Origin: Bradyrhizobium roseum
GTDB lineage: Bacteria > Pseudomonadota > Alphaproteobacteria > Rhizobiales > Xanthobacteraceae
Direction: 5' to 3'
Assembly (NCBI RefSeq): GCF_030413175.1
Contig: NZ_CP129212.1
Span: 4,464,001-4,528,000 of the forward strand
DNA: 64,000 bases
The translations under genes were made by a program, and so were the position numbers. Under the pieces are notes generated by a model that was given only the letters and a program-made list of their open reading frames with translations, made no database searches and was not told where the DNA came from. Positions 27,292-36,913 of the stretch are shown piece by piece (within the stretch, counting starts at the first letter, position 1; the number at the start of each line of letters is the position of its first letter).

Positions 27292-27726
27292 TCACTCACG
27301 AGGAACGGTTGGCGACATTTGCGTCGGATCGACGTCGAGCGAGATCTCCTGGGCCAAGGTCTGGCCCCTGGCCAGCCGGCGCCCGAGGGCTCCAACAAAC
27401 CCCTCATACCGTTCCCGGCCCTTGGCCTGTGCGGCGGGCTGCGCCGTATCAGGCAGCGGCGGCGTTGCGGTCAGCCAGAACCGCACGAACAAGGCCAGCG
27501 CTTCATTTGAGATGGTGATATGACGCTCCAGCCGCTCGACCTGCCGAGTCAGCCGGTCAAGGCGACGGCCGAGCGCCGCCTCCATCCGCTCCGAATTGTC
27601 CGGCGACAGGAACGAGGCCAGCGCGGTTTCGACGATGAGCGCCTGAGGTACTCTCTTGCGGTTGGCATGATCGGCGAGCTGGCCCGCAAGGTCCGGAGGC
27701 AAACGAAACGTGTGCTTGGTTCGCAT
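27292..27726 (-). CDS. Ribbon-helix-helix (CopG-like) protein linked to traG
   Basis: 144 aa. The N-terminal RHH pattern is TKHTFRLPPDLAGQLADHAN then VPQALIVETALASFLS. A coiled segment follows (RRLDRLTRQVERLERHITIS), then a hydrophobic stretch ending VRFWLTATPPLP. It lies 9 nt after traG and before trbB, the usual place for this protein in rhizobial ICEs. It probably binds DNA to regulate transfer genes or assist the relaxosome. A clear paralogue lies at 38786-39364, on the far side of the cargo. Confidence 0.85.
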   Translation of the reverse strand: MRTKHTFRLPPDLAGQLADHANRKRVPQALIVETALASFLSPDNSERMEAALGRRLDRLTRQVERLERHITISNEALALFVRFWLTATPPLPDTAQPAAQAKGRERYEGFVGALGRRLARGQTLAQEISLDVDPTQMSPTVPRE

Positions 27727-27735
27727 TATCTCATC

Positions 27736-29730
27736 CTAGAGGTCGAGGCCGTCGCCTGGATCCATCGCGGCCTGACGCGCCAGACCGGGAACGTTCATGC
27801 GCAGCGCGCGCGCCCGTATGGCGTGACTGTCGCTCTCGTCCTCCGTGAAGTCGAACTCAGGTGGAGGTTTCAAAACCTCTGGCGCGATATTTTCGTGCTC
27901 GGGAAGCTCCGGCTCACGGCGAATGCCGGAATTTGCGGTAGATTGCCGAGCACCCGAGAAGCTTACCGGATCGGCAACATTTGAATTCTGCGCAGCTGGC
28001 TGCCGGCTCCAATCGTCTGTCGCCGCCCCACCGTCGGGCTCGAGGGAGCGTGAGTTTGGCGGTGGTAGCACGCGCTCGGTCAAACGTGGATCCTCAAAGT
28101 ACCTCGCCTTCCTGGCGCGGATCGGTGGCACGCCGGAAACCAGCACCAGTTCGTCCTCGGGCGGAAGCTGCATCACTTCGCCGGGCGTTAGCAATGGCCG
28201 CGCGGTCTCCTGTCGCGAAACCATGAGATGGCCAAGCCACGGGCTGAGCCTGTGACCGGCGTAGTTCTTCATCGCCCTTAATTCCGTGGCAGTTCCAAGC
28301 GCATCCGAAACCCGCCTGGCCGTACGCTCGTCATTGGTCGCAAAGGAAACGCGCACATGACAATTATCGAGGATCGCGTTATTCGGCCCGTATGCTCTTT
28401 CGATCTGATTGAGCGACTGCGCAATGAGGAAACTCTTGAGCCCATAGCCCGCCATGAAGGCGAGCGCCGACTCGAAGAAATCAAGCCTTCCAAGCGCCGG
28501 AAACTCGTCGAGCATGAGCAGCAATCGATGCCGGCGGCCCTTTGCGTGGAGGTCCTCGGTGAGACGACGACCGATCTGGTTGAGGATCAAGCGCACCAGC
28601 GGCGTGGTGCGGCTGATGTCGGACGGAGGCACAACGAGATAGAGCGTCGTCGGCCGATCGTCTTCGACGAGATCGCGGATGCACCAATCACAGCGGCGCG
28701 TCACCTCGGCAACAACAGGGTCGCGGTAAAGGCCGAGGAAAGACATCGCGGTCGAAAGCACGCCGGACCGTTCATTCTCGCTCTTGTTCAACAGTTCTCT
28801 CGCTGCGGACGCGATCACTGGATGGGTCCCGGCTTCACCGAGATGCCGCGTGGTCATCATCGCGCGGAGCGTGGTTTCGATCGGCCGCTTTGGATCGGAC
28901 AGAAAACTCGCGACGCCGGCGAGCGTCTTGTCCTGCTCCGCATAGAGAACGTGAAGGATGGCTCCGACCAGCAGCGCGTGGCTGGTCTTCTCCCAATGGT
29001 TTCGCCGCTCCAGGGACCCTTCTGGATCGACCAGCACGTCCGCGACATTTTGGACGTCACGAACTTCCCACTCCCCTCGCCTCACTTCCAAAAGGGGGTT
29101 GTACGCTGCACTCGCCGAGTTGGTTGGATCAAACAACAGCACCCGGCCGTGTCGGGCACGAAAGCCTGACGTCAGGGTCCAGTTTTCACCCTTGATGTCA
29201 TGGACGATGGCACTCCCCGGCCAGGTCAGGAGTGTTGGCACAACAAGTCCGACACCCTTGCCGGATCTGGTCGGCGCGAAGCACAGCACATGCTCCGGTC
29301 CATCGTGCCGCAGATAAAGCCCCTCGAACCGCCCGAGGATCACGCCATCTGCGCCGGCAAGGCCAGCACTTCGAACCTCAAGCTGGCTGGCCCAACGTGC
29401 AGAACCATATGTAGCCGCTGTCTCCGCCTCCCGAGCCCGCCACACCGACATCGCGAAAGCGACTATAATCGAGATGATCCCGCCGGACGCAGCGACGCAT
29501 GCCCCTTCAGCGAACACGTCAGGTGCGTAGGCATCGTAGGCATACCACCACCAGAAGAAGGCCGGAGGCAGATAGATAGGAACGCCCGGCGCGAGCTCAA
29601 ACCAGGGGTGTCCGAGTTGCGGCTGATAGCCGAGACGCCAGGCTGTCCATTGCGTCGCGGCCCACATCGTAATGAGCACGACGGTCAGGACGCAAGCGAT
29701 CTGGCCCCAAAGTATTCTGGTTGCGGACAT
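27736..29730 (-). CDS. traG: TraG/VirD4-like coupling protein
   Basis: 664 aa. Two N-terminal membrane helices, then the ATPase with Walker A FAPTRSGKGVG near residue 150, VHDIKGENWTLTSGFR, and Walker B LLLMLDEFPALGRLDFFESA. A disordered acidic C-terminal tail follows. The coupling protein brings the relaxosome to the mating channel. The ATG at 29730 (MSATRILWGQ) fits family length; an ATG 36 nt upstream is possible. It heads the traG-RHH-trb operon and directly borders the cargo segment. Confidence 0.95.
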   Translation of the reverse strand: MSATRILWGQIACVLTVVLITMWAATQWTAWRLGYQPQLGHPWFELAPGVPIYLPPAFFWWWYAYDAYAPDVFAEGACVAASGGIISIIVAFAMSVWRAREAETAATYGSARWASQLEVRSAGLAGADGVILGRFEGLYLRHDGPEHVLCFAPTRSGKGVGLVVPTLLTWPGSAIVHDIKGENWTLTSGFRARHGRVLLFDPTNSASAAYNPLLEVRRGEWEVRDVQNVADVLVDPEGSLERRNHWEKTSHALLVGAILHVLYAEQDKTLAGVASFLSDPKRPIETTLRAMMTTRHLGEAGTHPVIASAARELLNKSENERSGVLSTAMSFLGLYRDPVVAEVTRRCDWCIRDLVEDDRPTTLYLVVPPSDISRTTPLVRLILNQIGRRLTEDLHAKGRRHRLLLMLDEFPALGRLDFFESALAFMAGYGLKSFLIAQSLNQIERAYGPNNAILDNCHVRVSFATNDERTARRVSDALGTATELRAMKNYAGHRLSPWLGHLMVSRQETARPLLTPGEVMQLPPEDELVLVSGVPPIRARKARYFEDPRLTERVLPPPNSRSLEPDGGAATDDWSRQPAAQNSNVADPVSFSGARQSTANSGIRREPELPEHENIAPEVLKPPPEFDFTEDESDSHAIRARALRMNVPGLARQAAMDPGDGLDL

Positions 29731-29805
29731 GGCATGGAATATCGAGCGACTCCGTAATCCGCACACAAGCCCTCTTGCAGGCTGCGAGTATTTTCGGATG
29801 TTCAG

Positions 29806-29873
29806 GCGAGCAAATTGGTGCGTCAGTCGCCGAGCGCCGCAAGAAAGACGACCAGGACGTTAGTCGCCGCATC
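29806..29873. repeat. 68-bp direct repeat, left copy
   Basis: Begins GCGAGCAAATTGGTGCGTCA and ends TAGTCGCCGCATC. The second copy at 33083-33150 is in the same orientation with two mismatches (A/C at 29844, T/C at 29860). The pair brackets a 3.3-kb segment with the lipocalin, methyltransferase and phosphorylase genes. It is not a known IS end that I recognise. Confidence 0.9.
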
Positions 29874-30210
29874 TATTCGAGGCTGAGCCGTCTGTTTAAA
29901 GAACAAGCGCACCTTCTCACCGGAGATCCCTTGTCGCAGCATGGTTGTATTCCAGCCGGTGTCCCAGAAAGCCGTTCAAGATGACAACCATCGGGAAAGA
30001 CCCGTTGGCCGGGCATCCTCGCCGAGCCATCGGATGCCCTGTCACCACTAACCGGGGGTTGGCGTCGCTGGACGAACGCATGGAAGGTTTGTTGAACGGC
30101 ACAACCCTAAACGATTTACGCTTGACCCCGATGAACGGACGTCGGCAACAGCCGATCCGATATCCGCTTCGTGCCACAAGCAGGCACCCCCTTAGGCGCA
30201 CTCGCACAGT
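29874..30210. other. Gap with no convincing gene
   Basis: About 340 bp of lower-GC sequence following the left 68-bp repeat. Short frames on both strands lack ribosome sites or recognisable domains. Confidence 0.4.
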
Positions 30211-30612
30211 TTACTTAACTCGTTCCCAAACAAGTTCGGTTGTTAGGATCTTACCACCGACCGTGGTTGGTGGCGTCATGAGGGTTAGTCGATCGCCGTC
30301 GAAACGGACGAGGCGGATCAAGTCCGTGTTCACCCAGTTTTCGACGGAAGCAATTTCGACGTGGTGCACAACTTTGTCATCGACGACATTATAGCTTCCG
30401 GCGTACGCGAAGAGCGTCGCGAAGGCTTCGGCACGTTCTTCAACGGAGGCTGATATTCGATCGCCGCTTGACAACGGCTTTCTGCCGCCATGGCTTACAA
30501 TAGCCGACATTCTGCCGTCACCAGTATACGTGATATAACCAGCTCGAAGTGGGCTGGGCGGCGATGCGGCGGCCAAACGCCACGTACCGACAATCTTGTC
30601 CAACGGTTTCAA
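30211..30612 (-). CDS. Lipocalin-like domain protein
   Basis: 133 aa. MKPLDKIVGTWRLAAASPPS opens with the lipocalin GxW motif (GTW). YITYTGDGRMSAIVS and VVHHVEIASVENWVNTDLIR-type strands match the small bacterial lipocalin-like domain family (Lipocalin_5). No signal peptide is seen, so it is probably cytoplasmic. Such proteins may bind small hydrophobic ligands, but no substrate is evident. It faces away from the methyltransferase operon across 387 bp, inside the repeat-bracketed cassette. Confidence 0.8.
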   Translation of the reverse strand: MKPLDKIVGTWRLAAASPPSPLRAGYITYTGDGRMSAIVSHGGRKPLSSGDRISASVEERAEAFATLFAYAGSYNVVDDKVVHHVEIASVENWVNTDLIRLVRFDGDRLTLMTPPTTVGGKILTTELVWERVK

Positions 30613-31014
30613 GTTATCACTCCTGCTTGCGCGACAACGACGGCGATGGCGGGGCGGACAGTAGCGCTAAGACCCTACTCACCATTCCAGCCCTCGTTCC
30701 ACTGGCAAAGAAAGCGCATGCATCTTATCGGCAACTACCGGCAAAGGAAAACCTGCCGACTTGGATGCTGACTTCCGCTTCGGGTCAATCGCGTCGATCT
30801 GGCCAAAGGCCAGCCACTTCCGGTCTACCCCAATAACCTGATATATTCAGAACTGGGTCGGCATGTCTCGAAGGTGCCAGGAAGAGACTCGTGCAACGCA
30901 GCATTCGCTGGCACGAATATTCATACTTTTGGGTGCCGATAAGTGGCCAGGCAGCTTGTAGCAGTGGTATAGGCCCCATCAGGCAGTTCCACGATCGAAA
31001 TGCCGGGAGAACGA
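30613..31014. other. Gap, likely promoter region of the methyltransferase operon
   Basis: About 400 bp between divergent genes. It is AT-richer than the surroundings (for example GATATATTCAGAAC near 30839 and CGAATATTCATAC near 30915). No gene is supportable. Promoters for both flanking units are expected here but no consensus pair is clear. Confidence 0.4.
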
Positions 31015-31677
31015 ATGCGCAAACCGCGGTTCATCGCTAAGCAAGGACGCAAGCCATCCGGCCTGCTGGGCCAGATCGTTGTGCGCGTCATGGCAACGGA
31101 AACGGCCGACGAAAATGCGTTTGCGTTGGATCTGTTGCAGCTTCAGCCCCAGGACGCCGTACTGGAGATTGGATCTGGCCATGGGGACACTCTGGCGAAG
31201 GCGGCCAATGTCGTCTCGCGTGGTTCCCTTTGTGGAATTGATTTCTCAACGGTGATGCACCGCCACGCCATGCGTCGACATCGGCGCTTGGTGGCGGAGA
31301 AGCGAATTGAATTTCACTTCGGAAGCAGCGACCAGCTGCCCTTCGATAACCAGTCGTTCGACAAGGTCTTCGCTGTCCATACTGTCTATTTTTGGGAGAA
31401 GCCGCTTGATCATCTTGCCGAAGCACGCCGCGTGCTGAAACCGGGAGGTCGCTTCGTTGTCGGCTTTCGTCCGGCGGAAGATACTGGGTTTCGGGCCACG
31501 TATCCCAGTGAAATCTACAATATCCGGTCCGAAGCCGAAATTGCTCAATTGGTTAGAGACTCCGACTTCGAGGCGGTCGCATTGCGCCGACATACGCGAG
31601 GCGCGTTACAGTTTAGTTTCGTGATTGGTACATCCACGCCAAGGGAGGGTTGCCAACCGGAGGCGACGCGATCATGA
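31015..31677 (+). CDS. Class I SAM-dependent methyltransferase
   Basis: 220 aa. Motif I is VLEIGSGHGDTLAKAA near residues 45-60, then CGIDFSTVMHRHAM, FHFGSSDQLPFDNQSFDKVF (motif II/IV region) and EARRVLKPGGRFVVGF (motif VI). This is the Methyltransf_11 pattern. I chose the ATG at 31015 because GGGAG lies 5 nt upstream; an in-frame ATG 15 nt earlier has no site. Its stop overlaps the next start (ATGA), so it is coupled to a second methyltransferase. The substrate is unknown. Confidence 0.88.
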   Translation: MRKPRFIAKQGRKPSGLLGQIVVRVMATETADENAFALDLLQLQPQDAVLEIGSGHGDTLAKAANVVSRGSLCGIDFSTVMHRHAMRRHRRLVAEKRIEFHFGSSDQLPFDNQSFDKVFAVHTVYFWEKPLDHLAEARRVLKPGGRFVVGFRPAEDTGFRATYPSEIYNIRSEAEIAQLVRDSDFEAVALRRHTRGALQFSFVIGTSTPREGCQPEATRS

Positions 31678-32273
31678 TGATACCCGGATGCTTTCAAGGC
31701 ACTGGAATGCCAGACGCAGGCTGGTGGGAGGCACTTTTCCCCGATCCGGCTGCGATCCTCAAATCGGTCAGGTTGTCTCCCGAAAGTGACGCGGTCGATC
31801 TTTGTTCCGGCGACGGGTGGTTTACGTTGCAGATGGCACGCATCGCCCGCCACGTTGTTGCCGTCGATATCGATGCTCGATTACTTGAGATCAGCCGCGC
31901 AAGACTCAGCGAGTCGAGCGTCACTAATTGTACGTTCGTCGCAGGCGACGCGTATGAACTTCGGACAATGGTGCCAGAGCCGATCGATTTCGTCTTTATG
32001 GCCAACGCTTTTCATGGTGTTCCGGACCGGCTGAAGTTGGCTAATGCGATCAAAACGGTGCTCAAGCCGGCAGGTCTGGTGGCCATCGTCAATTGGCACG
32101 ACCGTCCCCGTGAAGAGACAACAATTCTCGGTGAACCTCGCGGCCCCGAAAGTGGATTGAGATTATCTCCATCCCGTACTATCGAGGCGGTGCAGCCAAG
32201 CGGCTTGATGCTTCAAGATATCGTTGAAATCTTGCCTTATCACTATGGAGCCGTGTTTCAGAAACCGGCCTGA
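31674..32273 (+). CDS. Second class I SAM-dependent methyltransferase
   Basis: 199 aa. Motif I is AVDLCSGDGWFTLQMARIA, then VVAVDIDARLLEISRARL, DFVFMANAFHGVPDR and IKTVLKPAGLVAIVNWHDRP. The ATG at 31674 has CCGGAGG about 10 nt upstream and overlaps the previous stop. The FHGVPDR and NWHDRP segments resemble methyltransferases acting on small thiols, metalloids or quinones, but I cannot name the substrate. Adjacent and coupled to another methyltransferase and, 5 nt on, to a nucleoside phosphorylase. Confidence 0.87.
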   Translation: MMIPGCFQGTGMPDAGWWEALFPDPAAILKSVRLSPESDAVDLCSGDGWFTLQMARIARHVVAVDIDARLLEISRARLSESSVTNCTFVAGDAYELRTMVPEPIDFVFMANAFHGVPDRLKLANAIKTVLKPAGLVAIVNWHDRPREETTILGEPRGPESGLRLSPSRTIEAVQPSGLMLQDIVEILPYHYGAVFQKPA

Positions 32274-32278
32274 GAACA

Positions 32279-33064
32279 ATGCCATCCATTCTGGACAGCA
32301 AAAACACGGCCGCGCCATCGGTTTTTCTTCCGGCCGCTTTGTTGCGCGAGGCCCGTCGGCAGAAAAAACTGGCAACCGCAGACGTCCCCGCCATCTGCAT
32401 CCTCGATCCCGATGGCGACATGGTTCGGCGGCTGCGGGAGAGCGACGAGGCTCAACCTTTCAAACCATGGGCTTGTTATCATACGCAGCTCGATACGTTC
32501 ATGCTTGCCGGCCAGACAGTCGGTATGGTCGGGTGTGCAGTTGGTGCACCGTTCGCCGTGCTTGTCGCCGAGCAGCTTTTCGCCAGCGGCTGTCGCTTAT
32601 TGATCAGCTTAACATCTGCTGGACAGATCACGGCGAACACACCGCCACCCTATTTCGTTATCATTGACCGGGCGCTAAGGGATGAGGGCACAAGCTATCA
32701 CTATGCTGCCCCCTCCGAGTATGCTGAGGCCGCTCCGAGTCTGGTGAAGATGGCGCGCGATGCGCTTGGTTGCGCAAAACAGCAAGTTCTTGTCGGTGCG
32801 ACGTGGACGACGGATGCGCCGTTTCGGGAAACTGCTGATGCGATCGATCTGGCGAGATCAAAAGGTGCATTGGCCGTCGAGATGGAGGCCGCCGCGCTCT
32901 ATGCTTTCGCTGCCGCCGCGGGGGTTCCTGTGCTCTGCCTTGCCCACGTTACCAATTCGATGGGACAGGCCGGAGACGACTTCGAAAAGGGCGAGGCCGA
33001 CGGCACGCGGGATGCATTTGCGGTGCTTGCGCGCCTCGTCAATGCGTTCCAGGGGCTTTCCTAA
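32279..33064 (+). CDS. Nucleoside phosphorylase family protein
   Basis: 261 aa. The PNP/UDP-phosphorylase fold is seen in GMVGCAVGAPFAVLVAEQLF, the phosphate-site-like LISLTSAGQI, VLVGATWTTDAPFRET, and the nucleoside-binding EMEAAALYAFAAAAGVPVLC near residue 205. The last is diagnostic for uridine/purine phosphorylases and MTA/SAH nucleosidases. Behind two methyltransferases it could recycle S-adenosylhomocysteine or a nucleoside by-product; that link is inference. No signal peptide. It starts 5 nt after the second methyltransferase. Confidence 0.85.
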   Translation: MPSILDSKNTAAPSVFLPAALLREARRQKKLATADVPAICILDPDGDMVRRLRESDEAQPFKPWACYHTQLDTFMLAGQTVGMVGCAVGAPFAVLVAEQLFASGCRLLISLTSAGQITANTPPPYFVIIDRALRDEGTSYHYAAPSEYAEAAPSLVKMARDALGCAKQQVLVGATWTTDAPFRETADAIDLARSKGALAVEMEAAALYAFAAAAGVPVLCLAHVTNSMGQAGDDFEKGEADGTRDAFAVLARLVNAFQGLS

Positions 33065-33082
33065 ACGCGGCGAATGGTCCAA

Positions 33083-33150
33083 GCGAGCAAATTGGTGCGT
33101 CAGTCGCCGAGCGCCGCAAGCAAGACGACCAGGACGCTAGTCGCCGCATC
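33083..33150. repeat. 68-bp direct repeat, right copy
   Basis: Second copy of the 29806-29873 repeat, same orientation, two mismatches, beginning 18 nt after the phosphorylase gene stop. Confidence 0.9.
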
Positions 33151-33356
33151 CGTTCAGGTTCACTAGGCGGCCTGCCAATCGCTGCAATCGCGGATTGCTT
33201 CGACCAAGATTGGACATGCCGGTACGAGTCAATCACCGTGGAACTACGGGCACTAACTCACGTGAATCCTTTAGGCTATTTCGGATAAACTTGACGATGC
33301 ACCGCTATCGTTGATGCCATGCCGCTCCATATCAGGCATTTTTAGTCAGGCTACCC

Positions 33357-35351
33357 ATGAAAATGAGTTTGTCGATCTCCAAGATCATCGTCACGTTCGG
33401 TCTGTTGCTGGTGCTGGGCTTCACTGCCGTCGTTGGCACCGGCGTTTACTCGCTGCGTGAGCTGAAAGTTGGTGGCCCCCTTTACTCCGATATCAAGCTG
33501 GGCAACGACTTGGTTGCCGATATCCTTCCTCCGCCGGCCTATGTGCTAGAAGCGTATCTTGAAGCAACGCTCGCGATGCGCGAGCCAAGCGAAGCGGCAA
33601 CTCACGGTGAGCGTCTAGTCCAACTCCGCAAGGATTATGATGATCGCAAGGTGTTTTGGACTGGATCATCGCTCGAACCCGATTTGAAGGCAGCACTGGT
33701 TTCGAAGTCTGACAGCGAGGTGCAAACGTTCTGGAGCCTGATGTTCGACCGGATACTTCCGACCCTAAAGAGCAAAGACTTGGCCTCAGCGGAGCGAGCT
33801 TATGCGCAACTGAAGGACGTTTATGCAGCGCACCGCGGCATCATTGACAATGTTGTCGAGCGCGCGAACAAGCGGAATGCGGACATGGAAAAGCTCGCGG
33901 CCGAGCGCGATGCCCGTATTTCATGGATTACATGGAGCGTTTCTTTCGCTGTCTTGGCGTTGATTGTCACTGGTCTTGCCTTTATTGCGCTGGGTGTCGT
34001 GCGCCCGATCGTATGCATGACCGGAGCGATGCAGGAACTTGCCGCCGGTGATCTCTCTGCTGGCGTTCCATATGCCGGTCGTCGAGACGAGGTTGGTGCG
34101 ATGGCTGCCGCCCTAGTCATATTCAAGCAAAGCGCATCGGAAAACGCACAGCTTCGCGAGGAGCAGTTGCGCGGCGAAGAGCAGGCCGCTACCGCCAAGC
34201 GCCGTGCCATACTTGAAATGGCCGACACGGTGGAACGCGAGAGCGCCTCCGCCGTGGAGACGACATCAGCTTCGACCCAGCACGTGCAGGAAACCGCCGC
34301 TTCATTGTGCGAAATTGCTCGCGACCTGTCCGTGGAGTCGCAGGCAGTCGCCGCTGCCTCTGAACACGCATTGGCCAGTGCAGAGACGGTCTCCTCGGCG
34401 GCCGAAGAGTTAACTAGCTCCATTCGCGAAATCGCTTCTCAGATCGCTCGCACCAGCGAAGTAACCAAATCTGCTGTTGCTGGACGCGAACATGCGAGTG
34501 GCACGATTCGGGCACTCTCGGAATCGGTGCGCAGGATCGCGGAAGTAACCGATATCATCGGCAGCATCGCCGGTCAGACCAACCTGCTGGCTCTCAACGC
34601 AACGATCGAAGCGGCGCGCGCTGGCGATGCCGGGCGCGGGTTCGCTGTGGTTGCCGCAGAGGTCAAGTCCCTATCGACCCAGACGGCCAAATCCACCGAA
34701 GAGATCGCCCGTCTGATCGCTGAAATCCAGTCATCGACCGAAGCCGCGGTTGCATCTGTCGAGGCAATGGGAGGCCACATTCTGGAGATCGACGGGGTGG
34801 CGACCGCAGTTGCTGCAGCGATGGAGGAGCAAGATGCGGCTACCCGAGAGATTGCCCGGTCGATCTCCGAATCTGCAGGAGCAGCTCGGGAAGTTTCCGC
34901 CAAGATTGCAAACGTCAGTCTAGATGCGGATTCAGTGAACGAGCGGGCCGCCGACATGAGCCGGACAATTGCCAGCGTCTCAACCGGCCTCGCGTCGCTT
35001 CAATCCGTTCTGGTGCGCACGGTGCGAGGGGCTACCACCGAAGCAGACCGCCGCTCCAGCAAGCGCTATCCGCCGAATTCCCAAGTTACCGTAACCGATA
35101 GCAGACGCACGGAGCATTCCACCACGCTTGTGGACATCTCGGAAGGCGGAGCCCGGGTTCGGTGTGTTCCGCAACTCCAGGTCGGCGAGACCGCCACCCT
35201 GAGGATCAGTTCGTTTGCTCCGGCGCTCCCTTTCGTCGTGCGAAATCATGATGGCGAGGCTGCAAATGTCGCCTTCAGGCTGTCAGATGAGTTAAAAGAT
35301 CAATTGGGGATGTGGATAGCCCGCAATTTCCATCGTGACGCAGCTGCCTGA
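33357..35351 (+). CDS. Methyl-accepting chemotaxis protein with C-terminal PilZ domain
   Basis: 664 aa. A membrane helix ([20 protein letters not shown]) precedes a periplasmic four-helix sensor (residues about 35-185) and a second helix ([19 protein letters not shown]). A HAMP domain follows ([18 protein letters not shown]), then the signalling hairpin with the conserved tip around residue 415 ([20 protein letters not shown]). After the receptor, residues about 570-655 form a PilZ domain with the c-di-GMP motifs RRSSKR and DISEGG. The fusion suggests c-di-GMP adjusts receptor output. The receptor is intact, unlike the remnant at 9243-10250. Confidence 0.92.
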   Translation: MKMSLSISKIIVTFGLLLVLGFTAVVGTGVYSLRELKVGGPLYSDIKLGNDLVADILPPPAYVLEAYLEATLAMREPSEAATHGERLVQLRKDYDDRKVFWTGSSLEPDLKAALVSKSDSEVQTFWSLMFDRILPTLKSKDLASAERAYAQLKDVYAAHRGIIDNVVERANKRNADMEKLAAERDARISWITWSVSFAVLALIVTGLAFIALGVVRPIVCMTGAMQELAAGDLSAGVPYAGRRDEVGAMAAALVIFKQSASENAQLREEQLRGEEQAATAKRRAILEMADTVERESASAVETTSASTQHVQETAASLCEIARDLSVESQAVAAASEHALASAETVSSAAEELTSSIREIASQIARTSEVTKSAVAGREHASGTIRALSESVRRIAEVTDIIGSIAGQTNLLALNATIEAARAGDAGRGFAVVAAEVKSLSTQTAKSTEEIARLIAEIQSSTEAAVASVEAMGGHILEIDGVATAVAAAMEEQDAATREIARSISESAGAAREVSAKIANVSLDADSVNERAADMSRTIASVSTGLASLQSVLVRTVRGATTEADRRSSKRYPPNSQVTVTDSRRTEHSTTLVDISEGGARVRCVPQLQVGETATLRISSFAPALPFVVRNHDGEAANVAFRLSDELKDQLGMWIARNFHRDAAA

Positions 35352-35725
35352 TCCGAGCGCTGTAACAGGCAAACAGTCTGACCCGCTCCCACCACTGGAC
35401 GCGAACCAGCGCCACGCATAGGGGTCCGCGAATGTGCCGAACAGCGACGTTGGCTTGCGTGAGTGTCGCGCGCGGATTTTCTGCTGCGCAAGTCATGCTT
35501 CTTTTAAGCCGTCTATCATGTCCACGGTGGAATGATCTCCGTGCACAATCTAAGGGCGCCAACAATGCTACCTCGGATTTACGATCCGCAATTAAGACCC
35601 ACGGGCCGTGTGGCGCTTACCGAGTAAGCCGTCAGAATTTCAGCAACAACCCAAGCCAAGGCGCTTAGCTTTACGTATCATATTAGGACCATCCTTTAAT
35701 CGAATCATTTGGAAGGCCAGCCGTT
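35352..35725. other. Gap with no convincing gene
   Basis: About 370 bp, AT-richer than average near its right end. No gene is supportable. The PAS-AraC gene's ribosome site (GGAAGG, 35711-35716) lies at the right edge. Confidence 0.4.
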
Positions 35726-36832
35726 GTGCCAGAGAGGGAACTTGACCACGTCGATAAATTTCCTCGCGCCTTCCTCGATAATCTCGGGGTTGGAATATCG
35801 TTGGTCGATGTCGCCCGCGGACAAATAGTCTTTGCCAACACTGAATGTGCGCGCATTTTTGGATGCTCGCAGCAGGAACTGAACAGCGGTCAGATCACAT
35901 TTATCGAATTGACGCATCCTGAGGATCGCGATCGGAATCTTGCCGAGCATCACCGGCTGTTGAAGGGTGAAATCCGTCAGTATCGGCTGAGAAAGCGATA
36001 CCTGAGGCGGGACGGCAGTGTCGTTTGGGCCAGGGTCGCGGTGAACGGCATTAGTGACAGCGCGGGTACCTTGCGATGGTGCTGCGCTGTTCTAGAAGAC
36101 ATAACCGAAAAAGTGCGGCTTGAGCAGCAATTGTCGCTAGCGGTAAGAGTCTCCGGAATGGCGACCTGGAGCTATGTCGTCAGGACGAATACGTCGGAGA
36201 CCTCTAAAACTTACAATTCCGTGTTTGGTGTTGGGGAAAACGAGGGGGCGCCGAGCTTGGATGAGCTGCTTAGGCGTGTGCATCCCGACGACCGAAAATC
36301 CGTAGCGACAACAATCCAGCGAGCCATAGCAACCGGTAGCGGCTACGCACAGGAATACAGAATCGTTCAGGAGAACGGGCACGTACGTTGGCTGCGAAGT
36401 ATGGCCAGTTGTACGCTAGACACCGCGGGATGTGTCACCCACCTTTTCGGCGCGACGATCGATATAACAGAGAGTAAAAATCGAATTCAGCACCGTTCGC
36501 CAAAGCAGATGAGCGAAATGCTAGCCTATATTGACGAAAATTGGAATGAGCCGCTTTCAATCGACCTGCTTGCGAAACAAGCTGGATGCAGTTCAAGAAA
36601 GATTCACAGATTTTTTGCGTCGGAAGGTACGACAGCGGTCGCGCATATCAAGAAAGTTCGGTTGCGCCACTCGCGTCAACAACTGAGCAATCCCGAGCGG
36701 GGCACAACGGTTACCGGCGTCGCGCTAGCTTGTTGTTTCCAGAATGTGGGCCACTTTGCCAGGGACTACCGAAATGAATTCGGTGAATTGCCATCAGAGA
36801 CGTTGAAGCAGGCCCGAAGCTCCGAAAGATGA
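35726..36832 (+). CDS. PAS-PAS-AraC-type transcriptional regulator
   Basis: 368 aa. PAS 1 is residues about 12-130 (AFLDNLGVGISLVDVARGQI, RDGSVVWARVAVN, then AVLEDITEKVRLEQQ). PAS 2 is residues about 135-250 (DELLRRVHPDDRKSV, ENGHVRWLRS and FGATIDITESK). An AraC-type double helix-turn-helix closes the protein (IDLLAKQAGCSSRKIHRFFA and VALACCFQNVGHFARDYRNE). The GTG start at 35726 has GGAAGG 9 nt upstream. AraC regulators with PAS sensors are less common than cupin types. No membrane segment, so it senses a cytoplasmic signal. Target genes are not evident; the chemoreceptor upstream is a candidate. Confidence 0.88.
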   Translation: MPERELDHVDKFPRAFLDNLGVGISLVDVARGQIVFANTECARIFGCSQQELNSGQITFIELTHPEDRDRNLAEHHRLLKGEIRQYRLRKRYLRRDGSVVWARVAVNGISDSAGTLRWCCAVLEDITEKVRLEQQLSLAVRVSGMATWSYVVRTNTSETSKTYNSVFGVGENEGAPSLDELLRRVHPDDRKSVATTIQRAIATGSGYAQEYRIVQENGHVRWLRSMASCTLDTAGCVTHLFGATIDITESKNRIQHRSPKQMSEMLAYIDENWNEPLSIDLLAKQAGCSSRKIHRFFASEGTTAVAHIKKVRLRHSRQQLSNPERGTTVTGVALACCFQNVGHFARDYRNEFGELPSETLKQARSSER

Positions 36833-36913
36833 CTGCGTTCGCCTTTTTCGTCGACCCGGAAATCATCGCATATCGGTCTGGATTAAGCCAACGCCAGCCT
36901 CAGGCATGAGATC

